Assembly: GCF_900176275.1 (NCBI RefSeq)
Contig: NZ_FWXD01000005.1
Coordinates: forward strand, 62,001-126,000
Reading direction: 5' to 3'
Source: Andreprevotia lacus DSM 23236
GTDB lineage: Bacteria > Pseudomonadota > Gammaproteobacteria > Burkholderiales > Chitinibacteraceae
Length of the DNA: 64,000 bases
Positions 24,889-33,192 of this stretch are shown here, piece by piece. The notes under the pieces were generated by a model. The model saw nothing but the letters and a program-made list of their open reading frames with translations, ran no database searches and was not told where the DNA came from. The position numbers were made by a program, and so were the translations under genes. Each line of letters opens with the position of its first letter. Position 1 is the first letter of the stretch.

Positions 24889-27288
24889 ATGAGCCAAGAT
24901 CAAGACCTGCTCGAACTCGACAGCCCCGAAGACAACAACGCCGAAGACGCCGCGCCCGAGCCGGCGGCAGGGCAGGGCGGCGGTGGCCGCTTTGTGGCTG
25001 CCCAGGCATCGGCCACCGCGCCGGACGATGGCGAATCGGTGCAGCTCGGCCTGTATGCCGAAAAGAGCTACCTCGAATACGCGATGAGCGTGGTAAAGAG
25101 CCGCGCCCTGCCGCAGGTGGAAGACGGCCAGAAGCCGGTGCAGCGCCGCGTGCTGTTCACCATGCACGAGCTGGGGCTGGTGTCGTCGGCCAAGCCGGTG
25201 AAGTCGGCACGTATCGTCGGTGAAGTGCTGGGTAAGTACCACCCGCACGGCGACCAGTCGGCCTACGACGCGCTGGTGCGCATTGCGCAGGATTTCTCGC
25301 TGCGCTATCCGCTGATCGACGGGCAGGGCAACTTCGGCAGCCGTGATGGCGACGGCGCCGCCGCCATGCGCTACACCGAAGCACGGCTGACGCCGATTGC
25401 CGAGCTGCTGCTGTCCGAGCTCAAGATGGGCACGGCCGATTTCATCCCCAACTACGATGGCGCGTTTGAAGAACCGGTGCTGCTGCCGGCCCGCCTGCCC
25501 ATGCTCTTGCTCAACGGCGCATCGGGCATTGCGGTCGGCATGGCCACCGAAATGCCATCGCACAATCTGGGCGAAGTGGCCGACGCCGCCGTGGCGCTGA
25601 TCAAGAACCCCGAGCTGGATACCGCCGGCCTGATGCAATACATCCAGGGGCCGGATCTGCCGGGCGGTGGGCAGATCATTTCGGCGCGCCGCGATATCCA
25701 GAACGCCTATGAAACCGGCCGTGGCAGCCTGAAAGTACGCGCCCGCTGGGAGAAAGAAGACCTGGCGCGCGGCCAGTGGCAAATGGTGGTGACCGAGCTG
25801 CCGCAGGGTGCTTCCAGCCAAAAGGTGCTGGAAGAAATCGAAGAGCTGACCAACCCCAAGGTCAAGAAGGGCAAGAAGGCGCTCACGCAAGAACAGCAAC
25901 AAACCAAGCAACTGATCCTGTCGGTGCTCGATCGCGTGCGCGATGAATCGGGCCGCGAGCAGGCCGTGCGACTGGTGTTCGAACCCAAGTCGTCGCGCCA
26001 GAACCCCGACGAGCTGATGAATCTGCTGCTGGCGCATACCTCGCTGGAAACCGGCCTGTCGCTCAACTTCGTGATGATAGGCCGCGATGGCCGGCCGGGG
26101 CAGAAGTCGCTCAAGGCGCTGCTGGCCGAGTGGGTGTCGTTCCGTTTCGATACCGTCACGCGCCGTACCGAGCACCGCCTGGGTCAGGTGAACGACCGCA
26201 TCCACATTCTGGAAGGCCGCCACATCGTCTTCCTGAATATCGACGAAGTGATCCGCATCATCCGCGAGAGCGACGAGCCCAAGCCGGCGCTGATCGCACG
26301 CTTCAACCTGTCTGACCGGCAAGCCGAAGACATCCTCGAAATCCGCCTGCGCCAGCTGGCGCGGCTGGAAGGCATCAAGATCGAGCAGGAGCTGGCCGAG
26401 CTGCGTGGCGAGAAGGAAGAGCTGGAACACCTGCTGGCCAACCGTGGCGCGATGACCAAGCTGATCATCAAGGAAATCGAAGCCGACCGGAAAAAGTTTG
26501 CCGACCCGCGCCGCACGCTGGTGGAAGAAGCCGAGCGTGCCTCGGTCGAGGTCGCGGTGGTGGACGAGCCAACCACGCTGATCCTGTCGGAAAAGGGCTG
26601 GCTGCGCTCACGCCAGGGCCATGGCATCGATGTGCAGAATCTCGGCTTCAAGGACGGTGATGCGCTGCATTCGGTGATTGAATGCCGCACCGTAGACCAG
26701 GTGGCGCTGGTAGGCAGCGATGGTCGCGTTTACACCATCCAGGCAGCGGTAGTGCCGGGCGGGCGTGGCGACGGCGTGCCGGTCACCACCCTGATCGAGC
26801 TGGTGGCCAAGACGCGTATCGTGCAAATGCTGACCGGGCAGGGCAGCGACAAGCTGGTGATTGCCAACTCGGCGGGCTATGGCTTTGTCTGCCAGTTCGA
26901 CAACCTGCTGTCGCGCCAGAAGGCCGGCAAGGCCTTCATCACCGTCGAGGCAGGTGAAACGCTGCTGAAGATTTCCAGCTTTGTTTCACGTGAAACATCG
27001 CTGGTGGCGTGCCTGTCCAAGGCCGGCAAGCTGCATCTGTTCCCGCTGGCCGAGTTCAAGCAACTGGCCGGCGGCGGCAAGGGCGTGCAAACCATGGCGC
27101 TGGACGACAAGGACACACTGGCCGCCATCACCGTCTGCGACGGCGAAACGCTGCGCCTCACCGGCACCGGCCGCGGCGGCAAGAGCACCGAGCTGAAGCT
27201 GGACGCCAACGAAATGGCGCCCTATGTCGGCAAGCGCGCCCGCAAGGGCAAGCCGATCAACGCCGGGTTGAAGTTCCCGGGATTTTGA
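24889..27288 (+). CDS. parC: DNA topoisomerase IV subunit A
   Basis: ParC, the DNA-cleaving subunit of topoisomerase IV; 799 residues from ATG 24889. An in-frame GTG at 24880 overlapping the previous stop would add three residues. The winged-helix domain contains [17 protein letters not shown] with the catalytic tyrosine and the preceding conserved arginine. The coiled coil and gate helices occupy residues 330-500 ([20 protein letters not shown]). The C-terminal beta-pinwheel repeats are shorter and less regular than in GyrA. The parE partner is upstream in the same orientation. A perfect parS site lies inside the coding region near the C-terminal domain. Confidence 0.97.
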   Translation: MSQDQDLLELDSPEDNNAEDAAPEPAAGQGGGGRFVAAQASATAPDDGESVQLGLYAEKSYLEYAMSVVKSRALPQVEDGQKPVQRRVLFTMHELGLVSSAKPVKSARIVGEVLGKYHPHGDQSAYDALVRIAQDFSLRYPLIDGQGNFGSRDGDGAAAMRYTEARLTPIAELLLSELKMGTADFIPNYDGAFEEPVLLPARLPMLLLNGASGIAVGMATEMPSHNLGEVADAAVALIKNPELDTAGLMQYIQGPDLPGGGQIISARRDIQNAYETGRGSLKVRARWEKEDLARGQWQMVVTELPQGASSQKVLEEIEELTNPKVKKGKKALTQEQQQTKQLILSVLDRVRDESGREQAVRLVFEPKSSRQNPDELMNLLLAHTSLETGLSLNFVMIGRDGRPGQKSLKALLAEWVSFRFDTVTRRTEHRLGQVNDRIHILEGRHIVFLNIDEVIRIIRESDEPKPALIARFNLSDRQAEDILEIRLRQLARLEGIKIEQELAELRGEKEELEHLLANRGAMTKLIIKEIEADRKKFADPRRTLVEEAERASVEVAVVDEPTTLILSEKGWLRSRQGHGIDVQNLGFKDGDALHSVIECRTVDQVALVGSDGRVYTIQAAVVPGGRGDGVPVTTLIELVAKTRIVQMLTGQGSDKLVIANSAGYGFVCQFDNLLSRQKAGKAFITVEAGETLLKISSFVSRETSLVACLSKAGKLHLFPLAEFKQLAGGGKGVQTMALDDKDTLAAITVCDGETLRLTGTGRGGKSTELKLDANEMAPYVGKRARKGKPINAGLKFPGF
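26982..26997. promoter_or_regulatory. parS: parS site 3 (perfect consensus)
   Basis: TGTTTCACGTGAAACA, a perfect 16-base palindrome, lies within the parC coding region, where it is read as FVSRETS. It is identical to the consensus bound by ParB/Spo0J proteins. Confidence 0.92.
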
Positions 27289-27327
27289 GTGCCTGTGTGT
27301 ATACACAACCGTTAGTCATGTTTCATC

Positions 27328-27455
27328 GGCATCAAGAACCCGGCCAAGCCGGGTTCTTGCCGGCACTGGCAAGCGCAACACCGGCCCTCCCTGTGCCATT
27401 CCATTCCCCCCACCCTTGCCGCCGCAAGGGAGCCTCGCTGATGCTCGTCAGTGGC
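27328..27455 (+). repeat. Two-hairpin interspersed repeat, copy C
   Basis: GGCATCAAGAACCCGGCCAA opens the first hairpin (AAGAACCCGGCCAAGCCGGG, then TTCTT). The second hairpin CCCTTGCCGCCGCAAGGG has compensatory changes relative to other copies. It lies between parC and the VanY-type gene, in their direction. Confidence 0.88.
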
Positions 27456-27469
27456 ACAGATTGAACGCC

Positions 27470-28003
27470 GTGTATCAATTCACGCGTCTACCATCCGAGC
27501 TGCAGGCGGTGTGGGATGAGCTGGGCATCGCCCCGGACATCCTCACCGCCAAGCGCCTGTTGGTGTTCGACGAGGCCGAAACGCTGGTCGATGCCGAAAC
27601 CGGCGACGACGGGCGCGTGTGGCAACTCACTCCGGCTGCTGCGCAAGCGTGGCAGGCCATGCAGGCTGCGGCAGCTGGTGAGGACATCGTGCTGCGCATT
27701 GCCTCGGCCTATCGCAGCAGCGCGCGGCAGGCCGAGCTGATCCGCCGCAAGCTCGACAACGGCAATACCATTGACGCCATCCTGCAGGTGCTGGCGCCAC
27801 CCGGTTGCAGCGAACACCACACCGGGCGCGCGGTGGATATTTACACCCCGGGCGGCCCGGTGGCCGAGATCGGCTTTGCAGAGACCAATGCCTTTGTATG
27901 GCTGAATGCCCATGCAGCCCGTTTCGGCTTTACGCTGTCCTTCCCCGAGGGTAATTGCTACGGCTATGTCTACGAGCCGTGGCATTGGTGTTATCGGGCG
28001 TAG
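27470..28003 (+). CDS. D-alanyl-D-alanine carboxypeptidase family protein (VanY/M15B)
   Basis: A zinc peptidase of 177 residues acting on peptidoglycan stem peptides. The family motifs SEHHTGRAVDIY (metal-binding histidine and aspartate) and YEPWHW (second histidine) are intact, and ASAYRSSARQ precedes them. No signal peptide or membrane segment is visible, unusual for VanY proteins, so it may act in the cytoplasm or use another exit. The start is uncertain: GTG 27470 or TTG 27461 are the first candidates after the upstream repeat; frames further upstream only read through the repeat. Confidence 0.8.
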   Translation: MYQFTRLPSELQAVWDELGIAPDILTAKRLLVFDEAETLVDAETGDDGRVWQLTPAAAQAWQAMQAAAAGEDIVLRIASAYRSSARQAELIRRKLDNGNTIDAILQVLAPPGCSEHHTGRAVDIYTPGGPVAEIGFAETNAFVWLNAHAARFGFTLSFPEGNCYGYVYEPWHWCYRA

Positions 28004-28010
28004 CAATAAG

Positions 28011-28036
28011 AAACGGCACCAGATGGTGCCGTTTTG
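28011..28036 (+). terminator. Intrinsic terminator
   Basis: AAACGGCACC / GGTGCCGTTTT hairpin with a short loop, 8 bases after the stop of the VanY-type gene. A near copy at 28361-28387 (AAAACGGCACC / GGTGCCGATTTT) could serve the opposite strand. Confidence 0.85.
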
Positions 28037-28045
28037 CATGCCGGC

Positions 28046-28130
28046 GCGTAGGGTGCAACAAGCGCAGCGCGTTGCGCCACTTCCAATGCAACGGCTACGG
28101 CGCATTACGCTACGCTAATGCGCCCTACGC
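28046..28130. repeat. GTAGGGTGCAA element, copy 1
   Basis: An 85-base element from GCGTAGGGTGCAACAAGCGC to TAATGCGCCCTACGC, with complementary ends. It differs from copy 2 (28263-28347) at only a few bases. Confidence 0.88.
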
Positions 28131-28262
28131 GGGTTGGGCTCACTGATTGCTCCTCCACGACGGGGAGAGTGGTGCGGGATCACACAAGGGGCGAGCTGGC
28201 CTACCGTTCACAATTGCACAGGATGCCCGGCCGTGCCGGGCGCTTGGTAAAGCACCACTGAC

Positions 28263-28347
28263 GCGTAGGGTGCAACAAGCGCAGCGCGTTGCGCCACGTC
28301 CAATGCAACGGCTACGGCGCATTACGCTACGCTAATGCGCCCTACGC
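28263..28347. repeat. GTAGGGTGCAA element, copy 2
   Basis: Nearly identical to the element at 28046-28130; the visible difference is ACTTCC versus ACGTCC in the centre. The two copies and their flanking AAACGGCACC hairpins suggest duplication of a larger unit across the gap 28004-28571. No ORF is convincing here. Confidence 0.88.
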
Positions 28348-28402
28348 GGCTGAGCAATTGAAAACGGCACCTGTTGGTGCCGATTTTACGATGCGTGTTC
28401 CA

Positions 28403-28526
28403 TGCCACTGACGAGCCTCAACGAGGCTCGCTCGCGACGGCGAGGGCGGGGGTGTCAAACAGGAGAGCACCGCTGTCTCACTCGCCACTAGCCGCTGGAA
28501 CCCGGCTTGGCCGGGTTCTTCGTGAC
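28403..28526 (-). repeat. Two-hairpin interspersed repeat, copy D
   Basis: In minus orientation: CGACGGCGAGGGCGGGGGTG and GGAACCCGGCTTGGCCGGGTT are visible. It lies downstream of the leftward DUF1993 gene. Its second hairpin has mutated (GAGGCTCGCTCGCGACGGCG). Confidence 0.8.
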
Positions 28527-28571
28527 AGTCGATCAGCTACGATCTTTTGCCGGAACCCAAAGGCACTCCCC

Positions 28572-29075
28572 TCAAAGCTCGCCAATGAAGTCATTCTTGC
28601 CCAGCGGCACGCCCACATGGCGCAGGATGGCGTAGGTGGTCGAGACATGGAAATACACATTCGGGATGGCAAAGTGCAGCAGATAGAACTCGCCTTCCAG
28701 CGGGTGGTCCTGCATCCACGGCAGCACGACTTCCTTGCCCTTGACCTCGCCCAGCGCATCGGCCGGAATGCCGTTCAGGTAGTCCAGCGTGGTGGCAATG
28801 CGTGCCTTCAATTGCGCGAAGGTGGTTTCGTCATCGGCAAATTTGGGCGCAGCAATGCCCGACAGCCGCGCGATCGAGCCCTTGGCCTGGTCGGTGGCAA
28901 TCTGGAACTGCTTCACCAACGGCAGCATATTGGGGTAGAGGCGGGTTTGCAGCAGCACGGTTTCGTCGATCTTGCCGGCGCTACAGAATTCCAGTGCCTT
29001 GTCGATGAAGGCAGACAGATTGCCCAGCATGCGGATGTAGGTGGGCAGGGCGATCTGGTGGTGGGACAGACTCAT
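28572..29075 (-). CDS. DUF1993 family protein
   Basis: A 167-residue cytoplasmic protein. The N-terminus MSLSHHQIALPTYIRMLGNL and the C-terminal HFAIPNVYFHVSTTYAILRHVG with its conserved histidines match the DUF1993 family, which has a DinB-like four-helix fold. Function is unknown; DinB-type folds often bind a metal. It is transcribed alone toward repeat copy D. Confidence 0.88.
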   Translation of the reverse strand: MSLSHHQIALPTYIRMLGNLSAFIDKALEFCSAGKIDETVLLQTRLYPNMLPLVKQFQIATDQAKGSIARLSGIAAPKFADDETTFAQLKARIATTLDYLNGIPADALGEVKGKEVVLPWMQDHPLEGEFYLLHFAIPNVYFHVSTTYAILRHVGVPLGKNDFIGEL

Positions 29076-29274
29076 CGTTGCAACTCCTGATAGGGGGCAG
29101 AGGGATGGGGCATACCCGGTTCAAACGATATGGCACCGGGTTTCGCCGACGGGCGGCTTGATCTTTTGTCAGAAACGACCCGATATTGAAATCAGGGCGT
29201 GCGGAAATTGTTCAAGCTTGCAGCAAGCAAAGATTGTGAACCGCTTCCGATATTACGCTCCGGAGGATAACAAT

Positions 29275-29451
29275 ATGCGTTTGGCCATCCATCCCGTGTG
29301 GAGCACCACAACTTCACCACAAACCCTGCGCTACGGCTTGTATGCCGTAGGGGTGCAGGGCGAAAAAGAACTGGCACGTGCAGACAGCATGCCCGCCATC
29401 GAACAACTGCGTGAACGCTTGCTCAACCGCAAACGCAAAGTCCGTTTCTAG
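29275..29451 (+). CDS. Small hypothetical protein
   Basis: A 58-residue basic protein (MRLAIHPVW... ending NRKRKVRF), with an excellent CGGAGGATAACAAT ribosome site before ATG 29275. A longer open frame upstream is not supported by any comparable ribosome site. The family is unknown. Confidence 0.6.
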   Translation: MRLAIHPVWSTTTSPQTLRYGLYAVGVQGEKELARADSMPAIEQLRERLLNRKRKVRF

Positions 29452-29527
29452 GCATCTGCCCCGCAGTCAGGCTTCCCCACCTGCAGCACGAATCCGGCAA
29501 GGCCGGGTTGCCGGTGGAGCAACGCGC

Positions 29528-30103
29528 TCAGCCCAGATTCAAGGCATCCAGCGTTTCCATCGCGCCGCTCAACGACGGCTGTTGCAACAACCAGGCCGCA
29601 ATCGCATCGGCCGATTGCGCTGGCGTGCTGTCATCGCTGTTCACTTCAAAATCGTAAATCATCCGCTCGTGCACGCGCGGGTGTTCCCAGGCGGCGAGGC
29701 CTGCTGCGCGGTCGCCGCGTTGCTGCTCGCGTGCCAAGGCGACTTCAAGTGAGCAATGCACGCCGATCAGTGCCTGGTGATAGCCAGCCAGCTCGGTCAG
29801 CAATTCGCGCTTCTCTTCAATATCACACCACGCATTGTCGATGATGAGTTTGAGCCCGGCTTGCAGCAGGCCGGGTAGTGCGTAGTGATAACCACGCACC
29901 AGCGATGGCCAGTGATAACCGCTGCGCTCGATGACTTCGCCACGCTGCATCTTGTGCAGATCGCTGGGCGGCAGCGCATACAGCACGCTGTCGATGCTGA
30001 AGTTCAGATATTGCTCGGGCAACTTTTCCTGCAGCGCGTGCGCCAGCGAGGTCTTGCCGGACGAGCTGTTGCCATTAAGGATGATCACCTGCGGCAAACT
30101 CAT
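29528..30103 (-). CDS. Chloramphenicol phosphotransferase-like P-loop kinase
   Basis: A 191-residue P-loop protein of the CPT family. Walker A is LNGNSSSGKTSLAHAL. FSIDSVLYALPPSD carries the aspartate used for catalysis in CPT, and VHCSLEVALAREQQRGDR is the lid region. Streptomyces CPT phosphorylates chloramphenicol, but most family members in proteobacteria have unknown substrates. It overlaps thiE by 4 bases (ATGA), so it is the third gene of a thiD-thiE operon. Confidence 0.85.
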   Translation of the reverse strand: MSLPQVIILNGNSSSGKTSLAHALQEKLPEQYLNFSIDSVLYALPPSDLHKMQRGEVIERSGYHWPSLVRGYHYALPGLLQAGLKLIIDNAWCDIEEKRELLTELAGYHQALIGVHCSLEVALAREQQRGDRAAGLAAWEHPRVHERMIYDFEVNSDDSTPAQSADAIAAWLLQQPSLSGAMETLDALNLG

Positions 30104-30726
30104 GCTCGCTCCAGTTGTTTCACGTGAAACATGCCGGCCAGCTGCCGTGCACGCGCTTCAATATCATCAGCGCCAAACAGCGCACCGATTACCGCTATGC
30201 AATCAGCACCGGCCTCAACCACCTGTGCGGCATTGGCGGTGTCGATACCGCCGATGGCCACCGCCGGCACGCCCAGCGCGCGCGCCTGCGCAAACAAGGT
30301 CAGCTCGGCACGCACCGCCAACGGCTTGGTGCCGGATGCAAACACCGCGCCAAATGCCACGTAATCGGCACCGGCCGCCACAGCTTGCTGCGCCAGCGCC
30401 AGCTGGTTGTAGCACGATGCACCGAGAATTTTTCCGGCCGGCAACTGCGCACGCGCAGCGGCCAGATCGCCATCATCGCCGCCCAGGTGCACACCGTCGG
30501 CATCGACGGCTAGCGCCAGTGCAAGATCATCGTTGATGATCAGGCTGGCGCCGTGATTGCTGGTCAGTGCCCGCAGCGCGCTGGCCTGCTCCAGCGCCTG
30601 CGCCGGTGTAGCCAGTTTGTTGCGGTATTGCAGGATGGTGGCACCGCCACGCAGCGCTGCATCGCACGCCGCCAGCAGACGCTTGCTGTCGGCCCAGTCG
30701 GGCGTAATGGCATACAGGCCGTGCAT
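30100..30726 (-). CDS. thiE: Thiamine phosphate synthase
   Basis: ThiE joins HMP-pyrophosphate and thiazole phosphate to give thiamine phosphate. The 208-residue protein shows ILQYRNK near residue 33, IINDDLALALAVDADGVHLG, and AIGGIDTANAAQVVEAGAD at the phosphate-binding loop. ATG 30726 overlaps the thiD stop (TGATG), so the genes are translationally coupled. A perfect parS site lies in its last codons (MFHVKQ on this strand). Confidence 0.94.
   Translation of the reverse strand: MHGLYAITPDWADSKRLLAACDAALRGGATILQYRNKLATPAQALEQASALRALTSNHGASLIINDDLALALAVDADGVHLGGDDGDLAAARAQLPAGKILGASCYNQLALAQQAVAAGADYVAFGAVFASGTKPLAVRAELTLFAQARALGVPAVAIGGIDTANAAQVVEAGADCIAVIGALFGADDIEARARQLAGMFHVKQLERA
30116..30131. 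promoter_or_regulatory. parS: parS site 4 (perfect consensus)
   Basis: TGTTTCACGTGAAACA, the perfect palindromic consensus, inside the 3' end of thiE and just upstream of the CPT-like gene start. Confidence 0.92.
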
Positions 30727-31625
30727 CACTGTACCGTGCCCTTGCTGCCGTCATCGTCCGGCTGTGCATCGTCGCCGGCAGCGGCCTCGTCGACTGCGGC
30801 AGCCAGGTCTTCATCGCTGGGGCGCGCCCAGAACATGCGGTCCGGAATGATCTGGCCCATGCCGGGGCGGAAGCCGTTGCTCAGCGTCTGCCAGGTGTAT
30901 TCCTGCGCATCGCGCACCGCCTGGCTCAGCTCCACGCCGCTGGCAATGGCACCGGCAATGGCGGCGGCCAGCGTACAGCCGGCGCCGTGGAAGCTGCCGG
31001 GCAGCCGTTCCCAGCTATCGGCACGCACGCGACCATTGCCGCTGAACAGCGTATTGCTGACCTTGGGCGTGTTTTCGTGCGTGCCGGTAATCAATACATA
31101 TTCGCAGCCGCAGTTGAGCAGGCGTTGCGCGGCGGCATCCAGCGGCAGCTCGACTTGCTCGTCGGCATCGTCGCTGCCCAGCCGGCGCGCCTCCACGCTG
31201 TTTGGGGTAACGATAAGGGTGTGCGGCAGCAGCAGTTCGCGCAGCGCACCCACCAGCTCGTCGGTGGAGAATTCGTCGCTGTCGTTGCTGGTGGAAAGCA
31301 CCGGCTCCAGAATCAAGGGGATGTCCGGATAATCAGAGGCGATCTCGGCAATCACGGTCAGGTTTTCCACGCTGCCGACCATGCCGACCTTGATGGCATC
31401 GATGCGCATGTCTTCCAGAATCAGCCGTGCCTGGTCTTCCAGCCAGTCCGGTTCGACCGGCTGGAATTCCTGCAGGCCGGCGCTGTCCTGCACGGCAATG
31501 GCGGTCACCACGGGCAGCGCGTGGCAACCCAGCGACGCCAGGGTGAGGATATCTGCCGTCAGGCCCGTGCCGCCGGATGGATCATTACCGGCAAACACAA
31601 GTACGAGTGGGGGAGTGGGATTCAT
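30726..31625 (-). CDS. thiD: Hydroxymethylpyrimidine/phosphomethylpyrimidine kinase
   Basis: ThiD phosphorylates HMP to HMP-PP for thiamine synthesis. The 299-residue protein starts PPLVLVFAGNDPSGGTGLTAD, the substrate-binding N-terminal motif, and has GSFHGAGCTLAAAIAGAIA, the anion hole and catalytic region of the ribokinase fold. The C-terminus has a roughly 35-residue acidic tail beyond the usual 266 residues. No TPP riboswitch fits in the 66 bases between this gene and the divergent rubredoxin gene. Confidence 0.93.
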   Translation of the reverse strand: MNPTPPLVLVFAGNDPSGGTGLTADILTLASLGCHALPVVTAIAVQDSAGLQEFQPVEPDWLEDQARLILEDMRIDAIKVGMVGSVENLTVIAEIASDYPDIPLILEPVLSTSNDSDEFSTDELVGALRELLLPHTLIVTPNSVEARRLGSDDADEQVELPLDAAAQRLLNCGCEYVLITGTHENTPKVSNTLFSGNGRVRADSWERLPGSFHGAGCTLAAAIAGAIASGVELSQAVRDAQEYTWQTLSNGFRPGMGQIIPDRMFWARPSDEDLAAAVDEAAAGDDAQPDDDGSKGTVQ

Positions 31626-31691
31626 GCCGGCAAGAAATGATGGGGTTTGGAGTAGAATTCCGATTCTAAACCAGCCAGGAATGCGATCCGA

Positions 31692-31856
31692 ATGAAAAAG
31701 TACATGTGTTTGATTTGCGGCTTCATTTACGACGAAGCCGAAGGCATCCCGCAGGATGGCATTGCCCCAGGCACGCAGTGGGATGACGTGCCAATCAACT
31801 GGACCTGTCCGGATTGCGGCGCGCGCAAGGACGATTTCGAAATGGTCGAGATCTAA
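31692..31856 (+). CDS. rubA: Rubredoxin
   Basis: A 54-residue iron protein carrying one electron on an Fe(Cys)4 site. Two CxxC pairs are visible: MCLICGF and TCPDCGA. Between them lies the conserved core DDVPINW. Rubredoxins donate electrons to hydroxylases, reductases and oxygen or peroxide scavengers. It is monocistronic, divergent from thiD and just upstream of the M48 lipoprotein gene. Confidence 0.95.
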   Translation: MKKYMCLICGFIYDEAEGIPQDGIAPGTQWDDVPINWTCPDCGARKDDFEMVEI

Positions 31857-31897
31857 TCGGGCCGCTGCAATCAGCCCATCTGATGACGGAGTTGTGG

Positions 31898-32767
31898 ATG
31901 AAGAAGTTTTTGTCGGCGACCGGTGTCGCCATTGCGCTCACGCTGGCCTTTGCCGGTTGCCAGAGCGTCAGCACCACCAATAGCGGCGCCACCGGCGTAA
32001 CGCGCAAGCAGAACATGAGCACCCTGCTCAGCGAGCAGGATGTCGAAAAGATGTCGGTCGCGTCGTACAACGACACCCTGAGCAAGGCCAAGGCGCAAGG
32101 CGTACTGAACAGCAACACCGCCATGACCGCCCGCGTGCGCGCCATTGCCAACCGCATCATCCCGCAAACCGCCACCTTCCGCCCCGATGCGGTGAAGTGG
32201 AACTGGGAAGTGAACGTCGAAACCAGCAACGAGCTGAACGCCTATTGCATGGCCGGCGGCAAGATCATGTTCTACTCGGGCATCATCACCCAGCTCAAGC
32301 TCACCGATGATGAAATCGCCCAGATCATGGGGCACGAAATCAGCCACGCGCTGCGCGAGCACAGCCGCGAGCGCATGAGCGAGGCCTATAACAAGCAGCT
32401 GGCCATGCAGGGTATTTCGCTGATTACCGGCGGCAAGTACGATGATTACGCCGGCGTGGCCGATCAGCTGATCCAGGTGGGCTACAGTCTGCCCAACAGC
32501 CGCACGCATGAATCCGAGGCCGACATGATGGGGCTGGAGCTGGCAGCACGCGCCGGCTACAAGCCGCAGGCCGCCATCACGCTGTGGCAGAAAATGGCCG
32601 CCGCCAGCCAGGGCAAGCCGCCGGAATTCCTCTCCACCCACCCGTCCGACGCCACGCGCATCCGCGATCTGCAGGCCAAGATTGCCGACGTGCAGCCGCT
32701 GTACGATGCCGCAAGCAAGCAGCTGGCAGCAGCCCAGCCGGCCCCGACCACCAAGAAGAAGAAATAA
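31898..32767 (+). CDS. M48 family lipoprotein metalloprotease
   Basis: A 289-residue periplasmic protease. From ATG 31898 a signal sequence leads to the lipobox LAFAGC, giving a lipoprotein anchored by Cys (about residue 19). The zinc-binding HEISHALREH motif is followed by the third ligand in HESEADMMGLELAARAGYKP. This is the LoiP/BepA-like class of the family, acting in outer-membrane protein quality control. The tail is rich in lysine (PAPTTKKKK). An in-frame ATG at 31883 is less likely. It is three bases from hemJ and probably co-transcribed with it. Confidence 0.9.
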   Translation: MKKFLSATGVAIALTLAFAGCQSVSTTNSGATGVTRKQNMSTLLSEQDVEKMSVASYNDTLSKAKAQGVLNSNTAMTARVRAIANRIIPQTATFRPDAVKWNWEVNVETSNELNAYCMAGGKIMFYSGIITQLKLTDDEIAQIMGHEISHALREHSRERMSEAYNKQLAMQGISLITGGKYDDYAGVADQLIQVGYSLPNSRTHESEADMMGLELAARAGYKPQAAITLWQKMAAASQGKPPEFLSTHPSDATRIRDLQAKIADVQPLYDAASKQLAAAQPAPTTKKKK

Positions 32768-32769
32768 GC

Positions 32770-33192
32770 ATGCTGTGGGTCAAGGCGCTGCACATCATCT
32801 TTGTGGTGAGCTGGTTTGCCGGCTTGTTCTACCTGCCACGGCTGTTCGTCAACCACGCCATGGTTGACGACGCCGCCACGCGGCAGCGCCTGACCATGAT
32901 GGAACACAAGCTGCTGCGCTTCATGACCCCGCTGGCCGTGCTGGCCATCGCCTTCGGCATCTGGCTGTGGTCGTACTACGGCTTTGCCGACGGCGACGGC
33001 TGGCGCTGGATGCATGCCAAGCTCACCCTGGTGGGGCTGCTGGCCGGCTATCACGGCTGGTGCTGGAAGATTTACCGCGACTTTGCCAACGGCCAGAACC
33101 GGCACAGCCACGTGTGGTATCGCGTGTTCAACGAGGTACCGGTGCTGGCGCTGTTTGCCATCGTGATTCTGGTGGTGGTCAAGCCGTTTTGA
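32770..33192 (+). CDS. hemJ: Protoporphyrinogen oxidase HemJ-like membrane protein
   Basis: A 140-residue protein with four likely membrane helices. The N-terminal MLWVKALHIIFVVSWFAGLF followed by YLPRLFVNH matches HemJ, the quinone-linked enzyme that turns protoporphyrinogen IX into protoporphyrin IX. The conserved histidine in KALH and lysine in RWMHAKL fit haem binding and activity in the family. hemL lies four genes downstream, so tetrapyrrole genes cluster loosely here. Confidence 0.9.
   Translation: MLWVKALHIIFVVSWFAGLFYLPRLFVNHAMVDDAATRQRLTMMEHKLLRFMTPLAVLAIAFGIWLWSYYGFADGDGWRWMHAKLTLVGLLAGYHGWCWKIYRDFANGQNRHSHVWYRVFNEVPVLALFAIVILVVVKPF

Noticed and set aside
24619-26430. 603-codon open frame antisense to parC
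   Set aside because: It covers a clearly real gene in opposite sense and shows no family signature.
31626-31691. TPP riboswitch before thiD
   Set aside because: Only 66 bases lie between thiD and rubA, and no CTGAGA or ACCTGA core is present.
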